A DNA stretch of 64,000 nucleotides from Falsihalocynthiibacter arcticus (GTDB lineage: Bacteria > Pseudomonadota > Alphaproteobacteria > Rhodobacterales > Rhodobacteraceae), in the NCBI RefSeq assembly GCF_000812665.2, contig NZ_CP014327.1:372001-436000 (forward strand). The letters are read 5' to 3'. The notes below the pieces were generated by a model, which saw nothing but the letters and a program-made list of their open reading frames with translations, did no database searches and was not told the origin of the DNA. Positions 46,982 through 56,428 of the stretch are shown here, piece by piece (position 1 is the first letter of the stretch; every line of letters starts with the position of its first letter). The translations under genes and the position numbers were made by a program.

Positions 46982-48291
46982 ACAGGGTTCGCGTCGCGTT
47001 CAAGCGATGGATAGCGTGCGCCAAGCGAAATGGCGCGTGCAACGAAAGAAATTAACAGGGCTATCCACAACCCATGATTTCCGTACGCAGGCACCAAAAC
47101 CAGCACAGCCCCGCCGTAAACCAATAAGCTTAAAAACATCATATTTCTCATATCGCGACTGCGCGTCGCGCCAATAAATATGCCATCCAGTATCCAAGAC
47201 CACATCCCGATGAGTGGTGCAGCGATCATATATACAAGGTAAATTCGCGCCTCGGCGCGGACGGGTTCGGACTTGGCCATAAGGTCGATGATGCCTTCAC
47301 CGAACAACGCAAAAACAACCGTCAAACCGATACAAACAATGAGCGACCAAAACGTACAGAGCAGCGCGCTTTGGCGTAGATCAAAGCGGGATTTCGATCC
47401 CAAGGATTGCGCCACGAGGGCCTCAACCGCGAAGGCAAACCCGTCGAGCGCATAAGCCGTAATCATCAGGAACTGCATGAGGATTTGGTTCGCCGCCAAG
47501 GGCACGTCGCCAAAATCCGCACCAAAGAAAAGAAACGATACGAAAATCACCTGAAGCATCACCGAGCGCAGCATAATATCGCTGTTGACCAAGAGCATGC
47601 GGCGCAGGCGAGCGCTGTTAAAAACTTGCCCCCAATTTCGCCAATCGGGCGCGTAGAATGTTGCGCGACAGAACCACAGCGCAAGGGCAAAACCACCCCA
47701 TTCCGCAATGACGGTCGCGATGGCGACGCCGTTCACACCCCAGTCGAAATGGAGCACAAAGAGAAAGTCGAGGCCGACATTGACGCCGTTCATCAATAGC
47801 TGAATTGCCAAAACCGCGCGGGTGCGTTCCGCCGCGATAAGCCACCCTGTCAGGCCATAAATCCCAATCATTGCCGGTGCCGAATAGACGCGAATTCCCA
47901 TGTAGGAGCGCGCGAGGCCTTCAACTTCGGGCGATGCGGGCGAAACGAAAAAGGCCCCCGCAAACAGGGGTACTTGCAGCAGGAAAATCCCCAAACCTGC
48001 GGCCAATCCAACAAGCAGTGCACGCGTCAAAATGGCGGCCAATTCGGGCTGGTCATTTGCGCCCAAAGCCTGTCCCGCAAGGCCTGTCGTTCCCATGCGC
48101 AAGAACCCAAAAATCCAGTAGATCGCCGTCAGGATAATCGCCCCGATGCCCACCGCACCAATCGGCGCCGCGAGGCCAAGTTGACCGACAACTCCAGTAT
48201 CCACGATTCCTAGAAAAGGGACCGTGGCATTGGAAATAACGATAGGGAGGGCAATTTTTAGAACGCGCCGGTGCGTGACTTTACGTGTCAA
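46978..48291 (-). CDS. MATE-family efflux transporter
   Basis: 437 residues, twelve predicted helices in two six-helix halves. [18 protein letters not shown] at helix 1 and the matching second-half entry [17 protein letters not shown] are typical of the DinF-like branch. Uses a cation gradient to export drugs or metabolites. Followed by two thioesterase genes upstream on the same strand, one base apart, so probably one transcript. Confidence 0.92.
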   Translation of the reverse strand: MTRKVTHRRVLKIALPIVISNATVPFLGIVDTGVVGQLGLAAPIGAVGIGAIILTAIYWIFGFLRMGTTGLAGQALGANDQPELAAILTRALLVGLAAGLGIFLLQVPLFAGAFFVSPASPEVEGLARSYMGIRVYSAPAMIGIYGLTGWLIAAERTRAVLAIQLLMNGVNVGLDFLFVLHFDWGVNGVAIATVIAEWGGFALALWFCRATFYAPDWRNWGQVFNSARLRRMLLVNSDIMLRSVMLQVIFVSFLFFGADFGDVPLAANQILMQFLMITAYALDGFAFAVEALVAQSLGSKSRFDLRQSALLCTFWSLIVCIGLTVVFALFGEGIIDLMAKSEPVRAEARIYLVYMIAAPLIGMWSWILDGIFIGATRSRDMRNMMFLSLLVYGGAVLVLVPAYGNHGLWIALLISFVARAISLGARYPSLERDANPV

Positions 48292-48292
48292 A

Positions 48293-48802
48293 TTAATCGC
48301 CCTTTTGTGGCATCAAAAAATGCCCCGTCGCTTGCGCGAATAAACGAGTGCGGTTGTCTTGCCATGCTTCAACATGGACGCTGGCGTATCTCCGCCCCGA
48401 CCGATTGACCCGCGCCCGTGCATAGGCATCACGGGGGAGGCCCGTGCGTAAATAATCGACGCTAAAATCAATTGTTTTTGGCAGGCGAGGAAGATTGTTT
48501 GGGTCCAAGGTTTCTGCGTCAAGCACCCCACTCTCCATATCCTGCCAGAGCATGCCCCACGACAGTTCGATAATCGCCGTCACCTCAAGAAAACTCGCCG
48601 TTGCTCCTCCGTGGATCGCGGGTAAAGTCGGATTTCCGATCAGGCTTTCTCTGTAGGGCAAGGTCGCGGTCAATTCGTCTCCGCGCCGATCAAACCGTAT
48701 ATCCAAAAATTGAATGAACGGCACACCATGGACCAGCGCCGTCAAGGTTGAATCGCGTCGTTGTTTGATGACCTGAACGGGTTCGGGAGGGCGACGGTTC
48801 AT
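48293..48802 (-). CDS. PaaI-like hotdog thioesterase
   Basis: 169 residues. Hotdog fold with LPAIHGGATASFLEVTAIIE (the HGG catalytic turn) and VDYLRTGLPRDAYARA. Hydrolyses acyl-CoA, probably phenylacetyl- or medium-chain CoA. Overlaps the preceding thioesterase by four bases and ends one base before the MATE start. Confidence 0.88.
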   Translation of the reverse strand: MNRRPPEPVQVIKQRRDSTLTALVHGVPFIQFLDIRFDRRGDELTATLPYRESLIGNPTLPAIHGGATASFLEVTAIIELSWGMLWQDMESGVLDAETLDPNNLPRLPKTIDFSVDYLRTGLPRDAYARARVNRSGRRYASVHVEAWQDNRTRLFAQATGHFLMPQKGD

Positions 48803-49236
48803 GCTGTTTTCTCCTGCGCGCGCTCAAGTGTGAAGGCTCCCGTCGCCGAGGCTACGGGAATTTCGCCCTCATCGTCCCGCGCGGTTACCCGAATAAAGGC
48901 GACGCTGCGGGTGACGTGATAGCATTCGGCCCGTGCGACGATCCGTTGACCCGGGGTAGCGCTGCGCATGTAGTCAATCCTGAGATCGATCGTCGCAGTT
49001 GCGATTGGATTGGACGGATGGCTCATGACTGCCGCGCCACTACAGGTGTCCATTAAGGCGGAGACCGCGCCGCCGTGAATCACCCCCGTTTGAGGGTCGC
49101 CAACAAAACGCGCGTCATAGGGCATCGAAATCTCTGCGACACCATCGCCAAGTTCATCAAGGGTCATCCCGAGAGCCTGCGAAAACGGAATTGATTCAAT
49201 AAATTTTCGGGCGACTTCTGTTCTGTCATGGCTCAT
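48799..49236 (-). CDS. PaaI-like hotdog thioesterase, second copy
   Basis: 145 residues from ATG 49236 (AAGGTGG upstream). GVIHGGAVSALMDTCSGAAV carries the catalytic HGG turn and Asp. RIDYMRSATPGQRIVARA is the second conserved block. About 25-30% similar to its neighbour; the two may form a heterodimer, as coupled hotdog genes sometimes do. That is inference. Confidence 0.88.
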   Translation of the reverse strand: MSHDRTEVARKFIESIPFSQALGMTLDELGDGVAEISMPYDARFVGDPQTGVIHGGAVSALMDTCSGAAVMSHPSNPIATATIDLRIDYMRSATPGQRIVARAECYHVTRSVAFIRVTARDDEGEIPVASATGAFTLERAQEKTA

Positions 49237-49373
49237 GGGACCACCTTTCCTTAAACCGTTTATTGGCCGAACTGATTGACGCATCAAGCGCTAATAATCT
49301 GGCCCGCCTAAAACCAGCGATTGAATCGCACTTCATATGACCCTAGGTTTAGATGTAAGGAGAACCCAAGAAC

Positions 49374-49733
49374 ATGACGCAAACACGCCTCAATTTCAAA
49401 GACATGTGTGCGAAATTCGATGTGACTCCGCGCACATTGCGGTATTATGAGTACATTGAACTACTGCAACCTGAAAAAGAGGGTCGTAGCCGCTTTTACA
49501 CCGGTCGCGAAGTGGCGCGTATGGTCCTTATTCTGCGTGGACGCAGGTTTGGGTTTAGCCTCGAAGAAATCCGCCAATGGTTGATGATCTATGAAGAGGC
49601 GGGTACCAAGTCGCAAATGGATGCGTGGGTGGAAATGGCGGATCGCCAACTGATTGCGTTGCGTGCACAAGCCGTTGAGTTGCAAGAATCGATAGACGAT
49701 TTGCAGAGCCTACGCGACGAGGCCCTCGGCTAG
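49374..49733 (+). CDS. MerR-family transcriptional regulator
   Basis: 119 residues. MCAKFDVTPRTLRYYEYIEL is the MerR helix-turn-helix, RFYTGREVARMVLILRGR the wing, then the dimer coiled coil (residues 75-115). No metal-binding cysteines, so it probably senses an organic or CoA ligand. Very similar in layout to the MerR gene at 51485; the two were probably neighbours before the cassette between them arrived. Confidence 0.92.
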   Translation: MTQTRLNFKDMCAKFDVTPRTLRYYEYIELLQPEKEGRSRFYTGREVARMVLILRGRRFGFSLEEIRQWLMIYEEAGTKSQMDAWVEMADRQLIALRAQAVELQESIDDLQSLRDEALG

Positions 49734-49773
49734 TCTGCGCCTTAAGATACCTCCTTTTTGCACGCAAAAACAC

Positions 49774-49799
49774 TGATACGCCAACCCTTTATAGCCCAT
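49774..49799 (+). repeat. 26-bp inverted repeat, left copy
   Basis: Begins TGATACGCCAACCCTTTATA and continues to 49799. Matches the complement of 51325-51350 at 25 of 26 bases. Preceded by ACAC. Confidence 0.85.
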
Positions 49800-49917
49800 G
49801 AAGAATTATTTTATTACTTTTTTTCAAGTAGTTAAAATTTACAAATTCGAAAACGGCGGTAACTTCGCCCAATGCACAAGGTCATTGCGACCCATCAAAA
49901 AAACTGTGAGCATAAAA

Positions 49918-49941
49918 AAAGCCGCTCTAAAGAACGGCTTT
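49918..49941 (-). terminator. Terminator for the cassette genes
   Basis: Minus strand: AAAGCCG, a short inner stem, CGGCTTT and a T-run. It lies 20 bases beyond the stop of the small minus-strand frame, supporting transcription of the cassette from right to left. Confidence 0.85.
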
Positions 49942-49960
49942 CGAGACAATGTATGTTTAT

Positions 49961-50158
49961 TTAAAGATCAGACACTCGATAAAAATCCGCGCCAGAAAAT
50001 TTAGGATTCCATGCTGGCCGGATACCGGCCTCTTCCAGCTTTGAACAGAGACGGCTCGGGTCACGTGGATAGTATCCTTTAATCTTGTGCAGCTTTCGAT
50101 ATAGAATTTTGAATTCTTTCAGGCTAGCTGGGTCGATAACGTCTTGCATCACGCCCAA
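49961..50158 (-). CDS. Small hypothetical frame at the 3' end of the cassette
   Basis: 65 residues (SLKEFKILYRKLHKIKGYYP, ADFYRVSDL); no family recognised. The frame is open for about 20 codons upstream of the first ATG, so it may be the tail of a longer broken gene. It is followed by a good terminator, which is the main support. Confidence 0.4.
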   Translation of the reverse strand: MGVMQDVIDPASLKEFKILYRKLHKIKGYYPRDPSRLCSKLEEAGIRPAWNPKFSGADFYRVSDL

Positions 50159-50225
50159 ACAGAGTTTAGGCAGCTCCTGGTTCCAAAAACCCTGACGACG
50201 GACAGGTACGATAGTACGGGCACTC

Positions 50226-51023
50226 CTATGACGCGGCTGTCGCAGGTTCCATTAGGCTTAGCAAGGTATTCGCGAAAGAATGGCTGGCACCCTTTTCTGA
50301 CGTGACGGATTGCGCTTTGCAAATTTCATCAACGACAACCAACGGATTGCCGACCGAGTGTTGAAGGATTGTTTCGAGAGGCCGCCCTGCTTGCGCCGAT
50401 GCCCAACCTCGTTCGGTTCCCGCCACACTAAAGCCAACACCTCCAAGGCTGGCATCAATTTCACATCTAGGAATATGAAGAAGCTCAGACAATCGCCTGG
50501 CCCATACCGACTTTCCAATGCCGGGAGGGCCGATCAAAATTAAAGGTGGGATTTTGATGATATCGCCGGTGGCGGCGTTTTGTCGAAGGACAGACCAGAC
50601 CTCATTGGTTGCAGGCGCCATCCAAGGCATCTCCTCGTGCAGCGCTGCGATTTTTTCATCAACCCAGTGCTCGTTTTTTGGTTCAAACAATTTAATTCCT
50701 GCAAACAGAGGGCGCAGGCGCTTGATCTCCCCGTCTTTAAGATGCGCAAGGCCGGAAGCCTCCTTACGTCGATCCGCGATCCCTTGAACGCGCTGTTTGA
50801 TGCGACGGTTATCTCTCCAAGTAAGTTCAACGCCATCAGACAGATCGTCGGCAACGTTATCAAAGTCATTCAGTCCGAGATCAATAGAATGCTCATCATC
50901 TCCGATGAAATCAGCGGCAAGTCGGGTTTTGCGTAAGTTCATAAGATAGTCTGTTAGGCGTTGGGTGATAGCCTGCCTGTCAGTGTCAGGGTTCGTTGCA
51001 TGGATTAGTTTGGTGGTTTTCAT
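50226..51023 (-). pseudogene. AAA+ ATPase, C-terminally truncated by a stop codon
   Basis: 265 residues remain. Start ATG 51023 with AAGGAAG upstream. The N-terminal half is helical. The P-loop domain has LILIGPPGIGKSVWARRL (Walker A) and NPLVVVDEICKAQ (Walker B). After LLSLMEPATAAS comes TAG, and the same frame then reads ECPYYR, which is how related AAA+ proteins continue; sensor 2 and the lid are missing. So it looks like a longer gene ended by a nonsense change. It lies alone inside a cassette with 26-bp inverted ends. Family role unknown. Confidence 0.65.
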
Positions 51024-51402
51024 AGCGGCTTCCTTATCTGGTAAAGAAAAAGACCGGTTTTGTTCGACTGTGATATTTGAAATGACAAGCGTTCAATGGC
51101 CGGCCCAATTTGGGTCAGATCAGTGGGAACCGTATGAGGTGGATATACTGAGTCGTTGTCATGCTATTAGACAGCGACAACAGAAGGCAAACGTCAATAC
51201 CCTAAGAACGTTCAAAAAAGCGCCGGACCACTCGAAACCGACGCTTTAAATTATTATTTAAAATCAACGAGCTAACAAGTCATGGGCGTTAATGACCTAG
51301 CAGATGGGCGTCAAAACAGCCAAAATGGGCTATAAAGGGTTGGCATATCAACACCAAAAACCCCCTTACGTGCCGTCAGGAAAAAAGTGACGTAGCGTTT
51401 CG
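51024..51402. other. Cassette right end and upstream region of the second MerR gene
   Basis: No supported gene. Contains the AAA+ promoter side (51030-51200) and the right inverted repeat (51325-51350). Confidence 0.45.
51325..51350 (-). repeat. 26-bp inverted repeat, right copy
   Basis: Complement of 49774-49799 with one difference. Followed by ACAC (51351-51354), the same four bases that precede the left copy, as a target duplication would be. Confidence 0.85.
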
Positions 51403-51418
51403 TTTACGTTAACGTCAA
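51403..51418 (+). promoter_or_regulatory. LiuR-like MerR operator
   Basis: TTTACGTTAACGTCAA, a near-perfect palindrome resembling the operators of LiuR-type MerR regulators of acyl-CoA degradation. It lies 67 bases upstream of the MerR start and the fatty acid oxidation cluster. Confidence 0.6.
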
Positions 51419-51484
51419 GCTGTATTGTAGAGTTGCAGTGACCCTCCCATGTGTGGGTGCAGAAGCAACCACAAGGAGCGCCCC

Positions 51485-51880
51485 ATGACCGACATGATGA
51501 CCATCCGACAAATGTGTATTGCCTTTGATGTGACCCCGCGCACATTACGTTTTTACGAAGCAAAAGAGCTGCTATTTCCTGTGCGTGACGGGCAACACCG
51601 TCTGTTTACAAAACGGGATCGCGCCCGCCTCAAGCTTATTTTGCAGGGGAAACGTTTTGGCTTTTCCCTCGAAGACATTCGCCAGCTTTTAGATCTCTAC
51701 GACATGGATGACGCGCAATTCACCCAGTTGAACCGCACCTATCAGCTCGCCCATGAACGCCTAAAAGACATGATCGCCCAGCGCGACGAACTCACAGGTG
51801 CAATCGAAGATTTGCGCCTTCAATTAAAATGGGGCGAACAGCGCCTCGCCGAGATGCAACGCCCCAACGCGGCCGAATAA
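51485..51880 (+). CDS. MerR-family regulator of the fatty acid oxidation cluster
   Basis: 131 residues from ATG 51485 (AAGGAGCG upstream). MCIAFDVTPRTLRFYEAKEL is the helix-turn-helix, HRLFTKRDRARLKLILQGKR the wing, and the C-terminal coiled coil runs from about residue 85. It starts the cluster and is followed 12 bases later by the acyl-CoA dehydrogenase. By position and operator it probably controls the genes through fadJ (58,630), sensing an acyl-CoA or fatty acid. Confidence 0.92.
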   Translation: MTDMMTIRQMCIAFDVTPRTLRFYEAKELLFPVRDGQHRLFTKRDRARLKLILQGKRFGFSLEDIRQLLDLYDMDDAQFTQLNRTYQLAHERLKDMIAQRDELTGAIEDLRLQLKWGEQRLAEMQRPNAAE

Positions 51881-51892
51881 GGGAACCCCGAT

Positions 51893-53670
51893 ATGCCCAG
51901 CTATGTAGCCCCAACCCAAGATCTGCAATTCGTTTTGCATGAAGTGCTCAAAGTGTCCGAAAGCACCGTTCCTGGCTATGATGAACTTGAGCCTGACTTC
52001 ACTTTGGCGGTCATTGAGGAAGCGGGGAAGATCGCGTCCAACGTGCTTGCGCCGCTCAACTTCACCGGCGACCGCGAAGGCTGTCGTTTGGAAAATGGCG
52101 TCGTCTACACGCCAAAGGGGTTCAAAGAAGCGTTTGAGCAGATGAAGGACGGCGGCTGGACCGCGCTGGATTGCGATCCCGAATACGGCGGCCAAGGCAT
52201 GCCTTACGTTTTGGCTACTTCCGTTGGCGAGATTTTCGTTTCCGCCAATATGGCGTTCAACATGTATCAGGGCCTCACGCACGGGGCCTATTCCGCGATC
52301 CACGTCCACGGCACCGACGCGCAAAAACAGACGTTTTTGCCGAAAATGGTGTCCTGTGAGTGGACCGGCACGATGAACCTGACCGAGCCTCACTGTGGCA
52401 CCGACCTTGGTTTGATGCGCACAAAAGCCGAGCCACAAGACGACGGCTCCTACGCGATCACCGGCCAGAAAATCTTCATTTCGGCTGGCGACCATGACAT
52501 GTCCGAAAATGTCATTCACCTTGTGCTTGCCAAAATTCCCGGTGGTCCTGAAGGCGTCAAAGGGGTGTCGCTCTTTATTGTGCCCAAGTTCAACGTCAAC
52601 GAAGACGGCTCGCTTGGCGAACGAAATGGCGTATCTGTTGGAAGCATTGAAGAGAAAATGGGCATCCACGGCAATTCGACCTGTGTGATGAACTATGATT
52701 CCGCGCGTGGGTTCCTGCTTGGGGATATGCACAAAGGTATGCGCGCCATGTTCACCATGATGAACGAAGCGCGACTGGGCGTCGGCCTTCAAGGCTATGC
52801 CCAAGCCGAAGCCGCCTATCAAAATGCAGTCATCTATGCCAACGACCGCCTGCAAGGGCGCGCCGTGACGGGGGCGCAAAACCCCAATGGCCCTGCTGAT
52901 CCCTTGATTGTACATCCAGATATCCGTCGCAATTTGATGGATCAGAAAAGCTTCGTTGAGGCAGCCCGTGCGTTCGTTATGTGGGGCGCGTCAATGATTG
53001 ACGAAGGGCACAAGCTTGGCAACAAAGACGCCGAAGGCCTAGTTGGATTGCTCACCCCTGTCATCAAGGGCTTCCTGACGGACAAGGGCTTTGAGATGGC
53101 GATCAACGCCCAGCAAGTCTATGGCGGACACGGCTATATCGAAGAATGGGGCATGTCCCAATTTGCCCGCGATGCCCGTATTGCGATGATTTATGAAGGT
53201 GCCAATGGTGTTCAGGCGCTTGACCTCGTTGGTCGCAAGCTCGGAACGGATGGCGGCAAACACGTGCTGGCCTTCTTTGAGATCATCAAAAACTTCATCA
53301 AGGAAAACGCCGATCACCCTGCTCTCAAGGATGATTTCTTGCCACAGCTCAAACAGGCCAGCAAAGACCTCCAAACTGCTGGAATGTACTTCATGCAAAA
53401 CGGCATGAAAGACCCGAACAATGCGCTCGCGGGTCCTATGACTTCATGCATTTGTTTGGCCACACCTGCCTTGGCCTCATGTGGGCCCGCATGGCAAAAG
53501 CCGCTCATGATGCAATCGAGGGTGGCGCTTCAGACAAAGACTTCTACACTACGAAAATCGCAACTGGCCGCTATTACATGGCCCGACAACTGCCCGCAAC
53601 AAACCTTCACCTTGCCCGCATTCAAACTGGCGCGGACACGGTTATGGCCCTAGATGCGGGGCAGTTTTAA
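51893..53670 (+). CDS. Acyl-CoA dehydrogenase (FadE/DmdC-like), 3' frameshift
   Basis: About 592 residues if repaired. FAD enzyme that introduces the alpha-beta double bond in acyl-CoA. N-terminal extension (residues 1-80), [16 protein letters not shown] (FAD and substrate loop), [13 protein letters not shown], and the helical domain with [14 protein letters not shown] and [18 protein letters not shown]. The branch includes DmdC (methylmercaptopropionyl-CoA dehydrogenase) and FadE-like enzymes; which acyl group is used cannot be told. The frame breaks at 53431-53437: one extra T (GGTTCC) restores [18 protein letters not shown] and the stop at 53670. A missing base is likely. Confidence 0.9.
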
Positions 53671-53689
53671 GGCCCCAAAGGAGCTTATC

Positions 53690-53902
53690 ATGCCCAAACG
53701 TTTTCGTCTGACTCGCCGTTTTCCTGTCGCAATGACCGAGGATGGCTATCGCCGCCTTCGCAAATTTTCAGCAGAAGCGGGTTTAGACGAAGGCGAGGCA
53801 TTGAGCTTCCTTTTTGAAAATTTCAACTCGGTGATCCATGAGGAGAACCTCACCGTCAAGTTGCGCCTTTTCAATTCGGAACTCGAAGCTCGTAAAAAAT
53901 AG
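53690..53902 (+). CDS. Small conserved-type protein in the fatty acid oxidation cluster
   Basis: 70 residues from ATG 53690 with AAAGGAG upstream. Basic N-terminus (KRFRLTRRFPVAMTEDGYRR), then acidic amphipathic helices (LDEGEALSFLFENFNS). It looks like a small soluble helical protein with a ribbon-helix-helix-like start, but I cannot name a family. Confidence 0.75.
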   Translation: MPKRFRLTRRFPVAMTEDGYRRLRKFSAEAGLDEGEALSFLFENFNSVIHEENLTVKLRLFNSELEARKK

Positions 53903-53953
53903 CGCCTTTGAAGCACCAGAGAACAAACTTATTTCGACCGGAGGAACGCAAGA

Positions 53954-54589
53954 ATGACCATCCAACTCTATTGCTTTGGGGAAAGCGGAAATGCCTATAA
54001 GGCGGCCCTCGCTTTGGAACTTTCGGGCCTTGAATGGGAGCCCGTTTACGTCGACTTTTTCAACGGCGGGGCGCGTTCAGATGTCTATCGTGCGATAAAT
54101 AATATGGGCGAAGTGCCCTGCCTTATCGATGGCGATTTGCACTTGTCACAATCGGGCGCCATCCAAGATTACATCAGCGAGAGAACTGGAAAATTCGGTG
54201 GTCGCGATTCCGCTGAGCGCCGCGAGATTTTGCGCTGGGTTCTTTGGGACAATAACAAATTGTCCGGTGTCGCGGGAATGACGCGCTTTTTAATCAACTT
54301 CCTTCCTGAAGACAAACGTCCCGCAGAAGTGATCGCCTTTAACCAAGGCCGCCTTCTCAACACATACAAAATCCTCAATGATGCCCTCGCGGACAACGAC
54401 TGGCTTGTTGGAGACAGCATTACCAACGCCGATCTTTCATGCTGCGGCTATCTCTTTTACCCAGAGCCCTTTGGCTTTGAACGCGCAGACTGGCCCCATA
54501 TCGATGCATGGCTGTCGCGCATCGAAGCCCTACCCGGCTATAAAACACCCTATGATCTGATGCCCGGCTCCCCTGCCGATCGCGCTTAA
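53954..54589 (+). CDS. Glutathione S-transferase
   Basis: 211 residues. Thioredoxin-like N-terminal domain (CFGESGNAYKAALALELSGL, GEVPCLIDGDLHLSQSGAI) and helical C-terminal domain (NDWLVGDSITNADLSCCGYL). Probably protects against reactive acyl intermediates or conjugates a substrate of the cluster. The catalytic Ser is likely in GESGNAYK. Confidence 0.9.
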   Translation: MTIQLYCFGESGNAYKAALALELSGLEWEPVYVDFFNGGARSDVYRAINNMGEVPCLIDGDLHLSQSGAIQDYISERTGKFGGRDSAERREILRWVLWDNNKLSGVAGMTRFLINFLPEDKRPAEVIAFNQGRLLNTYKILNDALADNDWLVGDSITNADLSCCGYLFYPEPFGFERADWPHIDAWLSRIEALPGYKTPYDLMPGSPADRA

Positions 54590-54602
54590 GAAGGAATCCG
54601 TT

Positions 54603-55814
54603 ATGACCGAAGCCTATATTTATGATGCCGTGCGCAGCCCACGTGGCAAAGGCCGCAAAGACGGCGCGTTGCACGAATTGACCTCCGTGAACCTCTCGGC
54701 GCAAATCCTAAATGCCGTCAAAGAGCGCAACAACCTCGACACCAAATCCATCGAAGACGTGATTTGGGGCAACGTGACCCAAGTTGGCGAGCAAGGCGGT
54801 TGTTTGGCACGGACCGCCGTTTTGGCCAGCGACTTTGACCAACAAGTACCCGGCCTTGCGATCAACCGTTTCTGTGCATCCGGCATGGAGGCCGTGAACC
54901 TCGCGGCGAACCAAATCAAGGGCGGCGCAGGCATGGCCTATGTCGCTGGCGGCGTTGAAATGATGGGCCGCGTGCCCATGGGAAGCGACGGCGCAGCCAT
55001 CGCCGTTGACCCAACCGTTGCCATGAAAACCTACTTTGTCCCACAGGGCATTTCTGCCGATATTATCGCCACCGAATATGGCTTTACCCGCGACCAAGCC
55101 GACGCATTGGCCGTTGAAAGCCAACGTCGCGCGGCACAGTCTTGGGCGGAAAATCGTTTCGCAAAATCCATCATCACAATCAAAGACCAAAACGGTCTAA
55201 CGATTTTAGACCACGACGAATACATGCGCCCCGGAACCGATATGCAAGCCCTCGGCGCGTTGAATGCCAGCTTCCAAGCGATGGGCGAAGTCATGCCCGG
55301 CTTTGATAACGTCGCCATGATGAAATACCCGCACCTTGAGAAAATTAACCACATCCACCACGCTGGGAACTCCTCGGGGATTGTGGATGGCTCCGCTGCT
55401 GTCCTGATTGGCAACAAAGAGTTTGGCGAGAAATATGGCCTCAAACCACGCGCTCGTATCCGTGCGACTGCGAAAATTGGCACCGACCCAACCATCATGT
55501 TGACCGGCCCTGTGCCCGTGACCGAAAAAATCCTCAAAGACCACGGCATGGATATTTCCGACATTGATTTGTTTGAAGTTAATGAAGCCTTCGCAGCCGT
55601 GGTTCTGCGCTTTATGCAGCGGTTTGAAGTTGATCCAACGATTGTAAACGCGGGTGGTGGCTCGATTGCGATGGGGCATCCCCTCGGCGCGACGGGTGCG
55701 ATGATTATCGGCACATTGCTCGATGAACTTGAGCGTCAGGACAAAGAGGTTGGCCTTGCTACCCTTTGCATTGCGTCTGGCATGGGTGCCGCCACAATCA
55801 TCGAGCGGGTTTAA
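54603..55814 (+). CDS. fadA: Acetyl-CoA acyltransferase (3-ketoacyl-CoA thiolase)
   Basis: 403 residues. Last step of beta-oxidation. NRFCASGMEAVNLA (nucleophile Cys, residue about 90), VNEAFAAVVLRF, GGSIAMGHPLGATGAM (His), TLCIASGMGAATIIER (second Cys). Normal length, with GGAATCCGTT upstream. Works with the acyl-CoA dehydrogenase and FadJ in the same cluster. Confidence 0.95.
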   Translation: MTEAYIYDAVRSPRGKGRKDGALHELTSVNLSAQILNAVKERNNLDTKSIEDVIWGNVTQVGEQGGCLARTAVLASDFDQQVPGLAINRFCASGMEAVNLAANQIKGGAGMAYVAGGVEMMGRVPMGSDGAAIAVDPTVAMKTYFVPQGISADIIATEYGFTRDQADALAVESQRRAAQSWAENRFAKSIITIKDQNGLTILDHDEYMRPGTDMQALGALNASFQAMGEVMPGFDNVAMMKYPHLEKINHIHHAGNSSGIVDGSAAVLIGNKEFGEKYGLKPRARIRATAKIGTDPTIMLTGPVPVTEKILKDHGMDISDIDLFEVNEAFAAVVLRFMQRFEVDPTIVNAGGGSIAMGHPLGATGAMIIGTLLDELERQDKEVGLATLCIASGMGAATIIERV

Positions 55815-55852
55815 AACCCGCCTAGGACCCCAGCAGCAAGGAGGAACGCGAC

Positions 55853-56323
55853 ATGGCAAAAATTGATTTGGACAAACTCCAAGCTCGAAGCGGATCTATC
55901 TATCCGGGAAACCTTGCTGGCCAAATGGACGGGCGGACGTCCCTTCGGGCCGGTGATGCAGGAGGCCTGACACAATTCGGCGCGAATATTATCATTCTTG
56001 CTCCGGGTGCGAAATCTTCCCTGCGTCACTGGCACCTCAATGAAGACGAGTTTGTTATGGTCACCCAAGGGCGCGTCATGTTGCACATGGACGCGGGCGA
56101 AGAAGAAATGACCGTCGGCGAATGCGCCGCGTTCCCAGCGGGGGTTGCAGATGGTCATTGCTTCATCAACCAAAGCGACGAAGAAGCACGCTTCCTTGTC
56201 ATCGGCACCCGAGCCCCACATGAGGTGGCAACCTATTCCGACATAGACATGAAAGTGGTTCTGGGCGAAGGAAATCCGGTTTTCACTCGTCACGATGGCA
56301 CCCCTTTGCCGGACGATATCTAG
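55853..56323 (+). CDS. Cupin-domain protein
   Basis: 156 residues, one double-stranded beta-helix. RHWHLNEDEFVMVTQGRVML (motif 1, His-His-Glu) and HCFINQSDEEARFLVI (motif 2) are present, so a metal site is plausible. Lies 38 bases after fadA and about 105 before fadJ. Function in the cluster unknown. Confidence 0.88.
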   Translation: MAKIDLDKLQARSGSIYPGNLAGQMDGRTSLRAGDAGGLTQFGANIIILAPGAKSSLRHWHLNEDEFVMVTQGRVMLHMDAGEEEMTVGECAAFPAGVADGHCFINQSDEEARFLVIGTRAPHEVATYSDIDMKVVLGEGNPVFTRHDGTPLPDDI

Positions 56324-56428
56324 TGGGAAAGCAGCCTTTCCCACTCACACCCTTATTTTCGAGAAACACGACCTCAAAGCGTCGACATCTCACAAGCGAC
56401 GGGACTCCGGTCCAAAAGGAGAGAGTAA

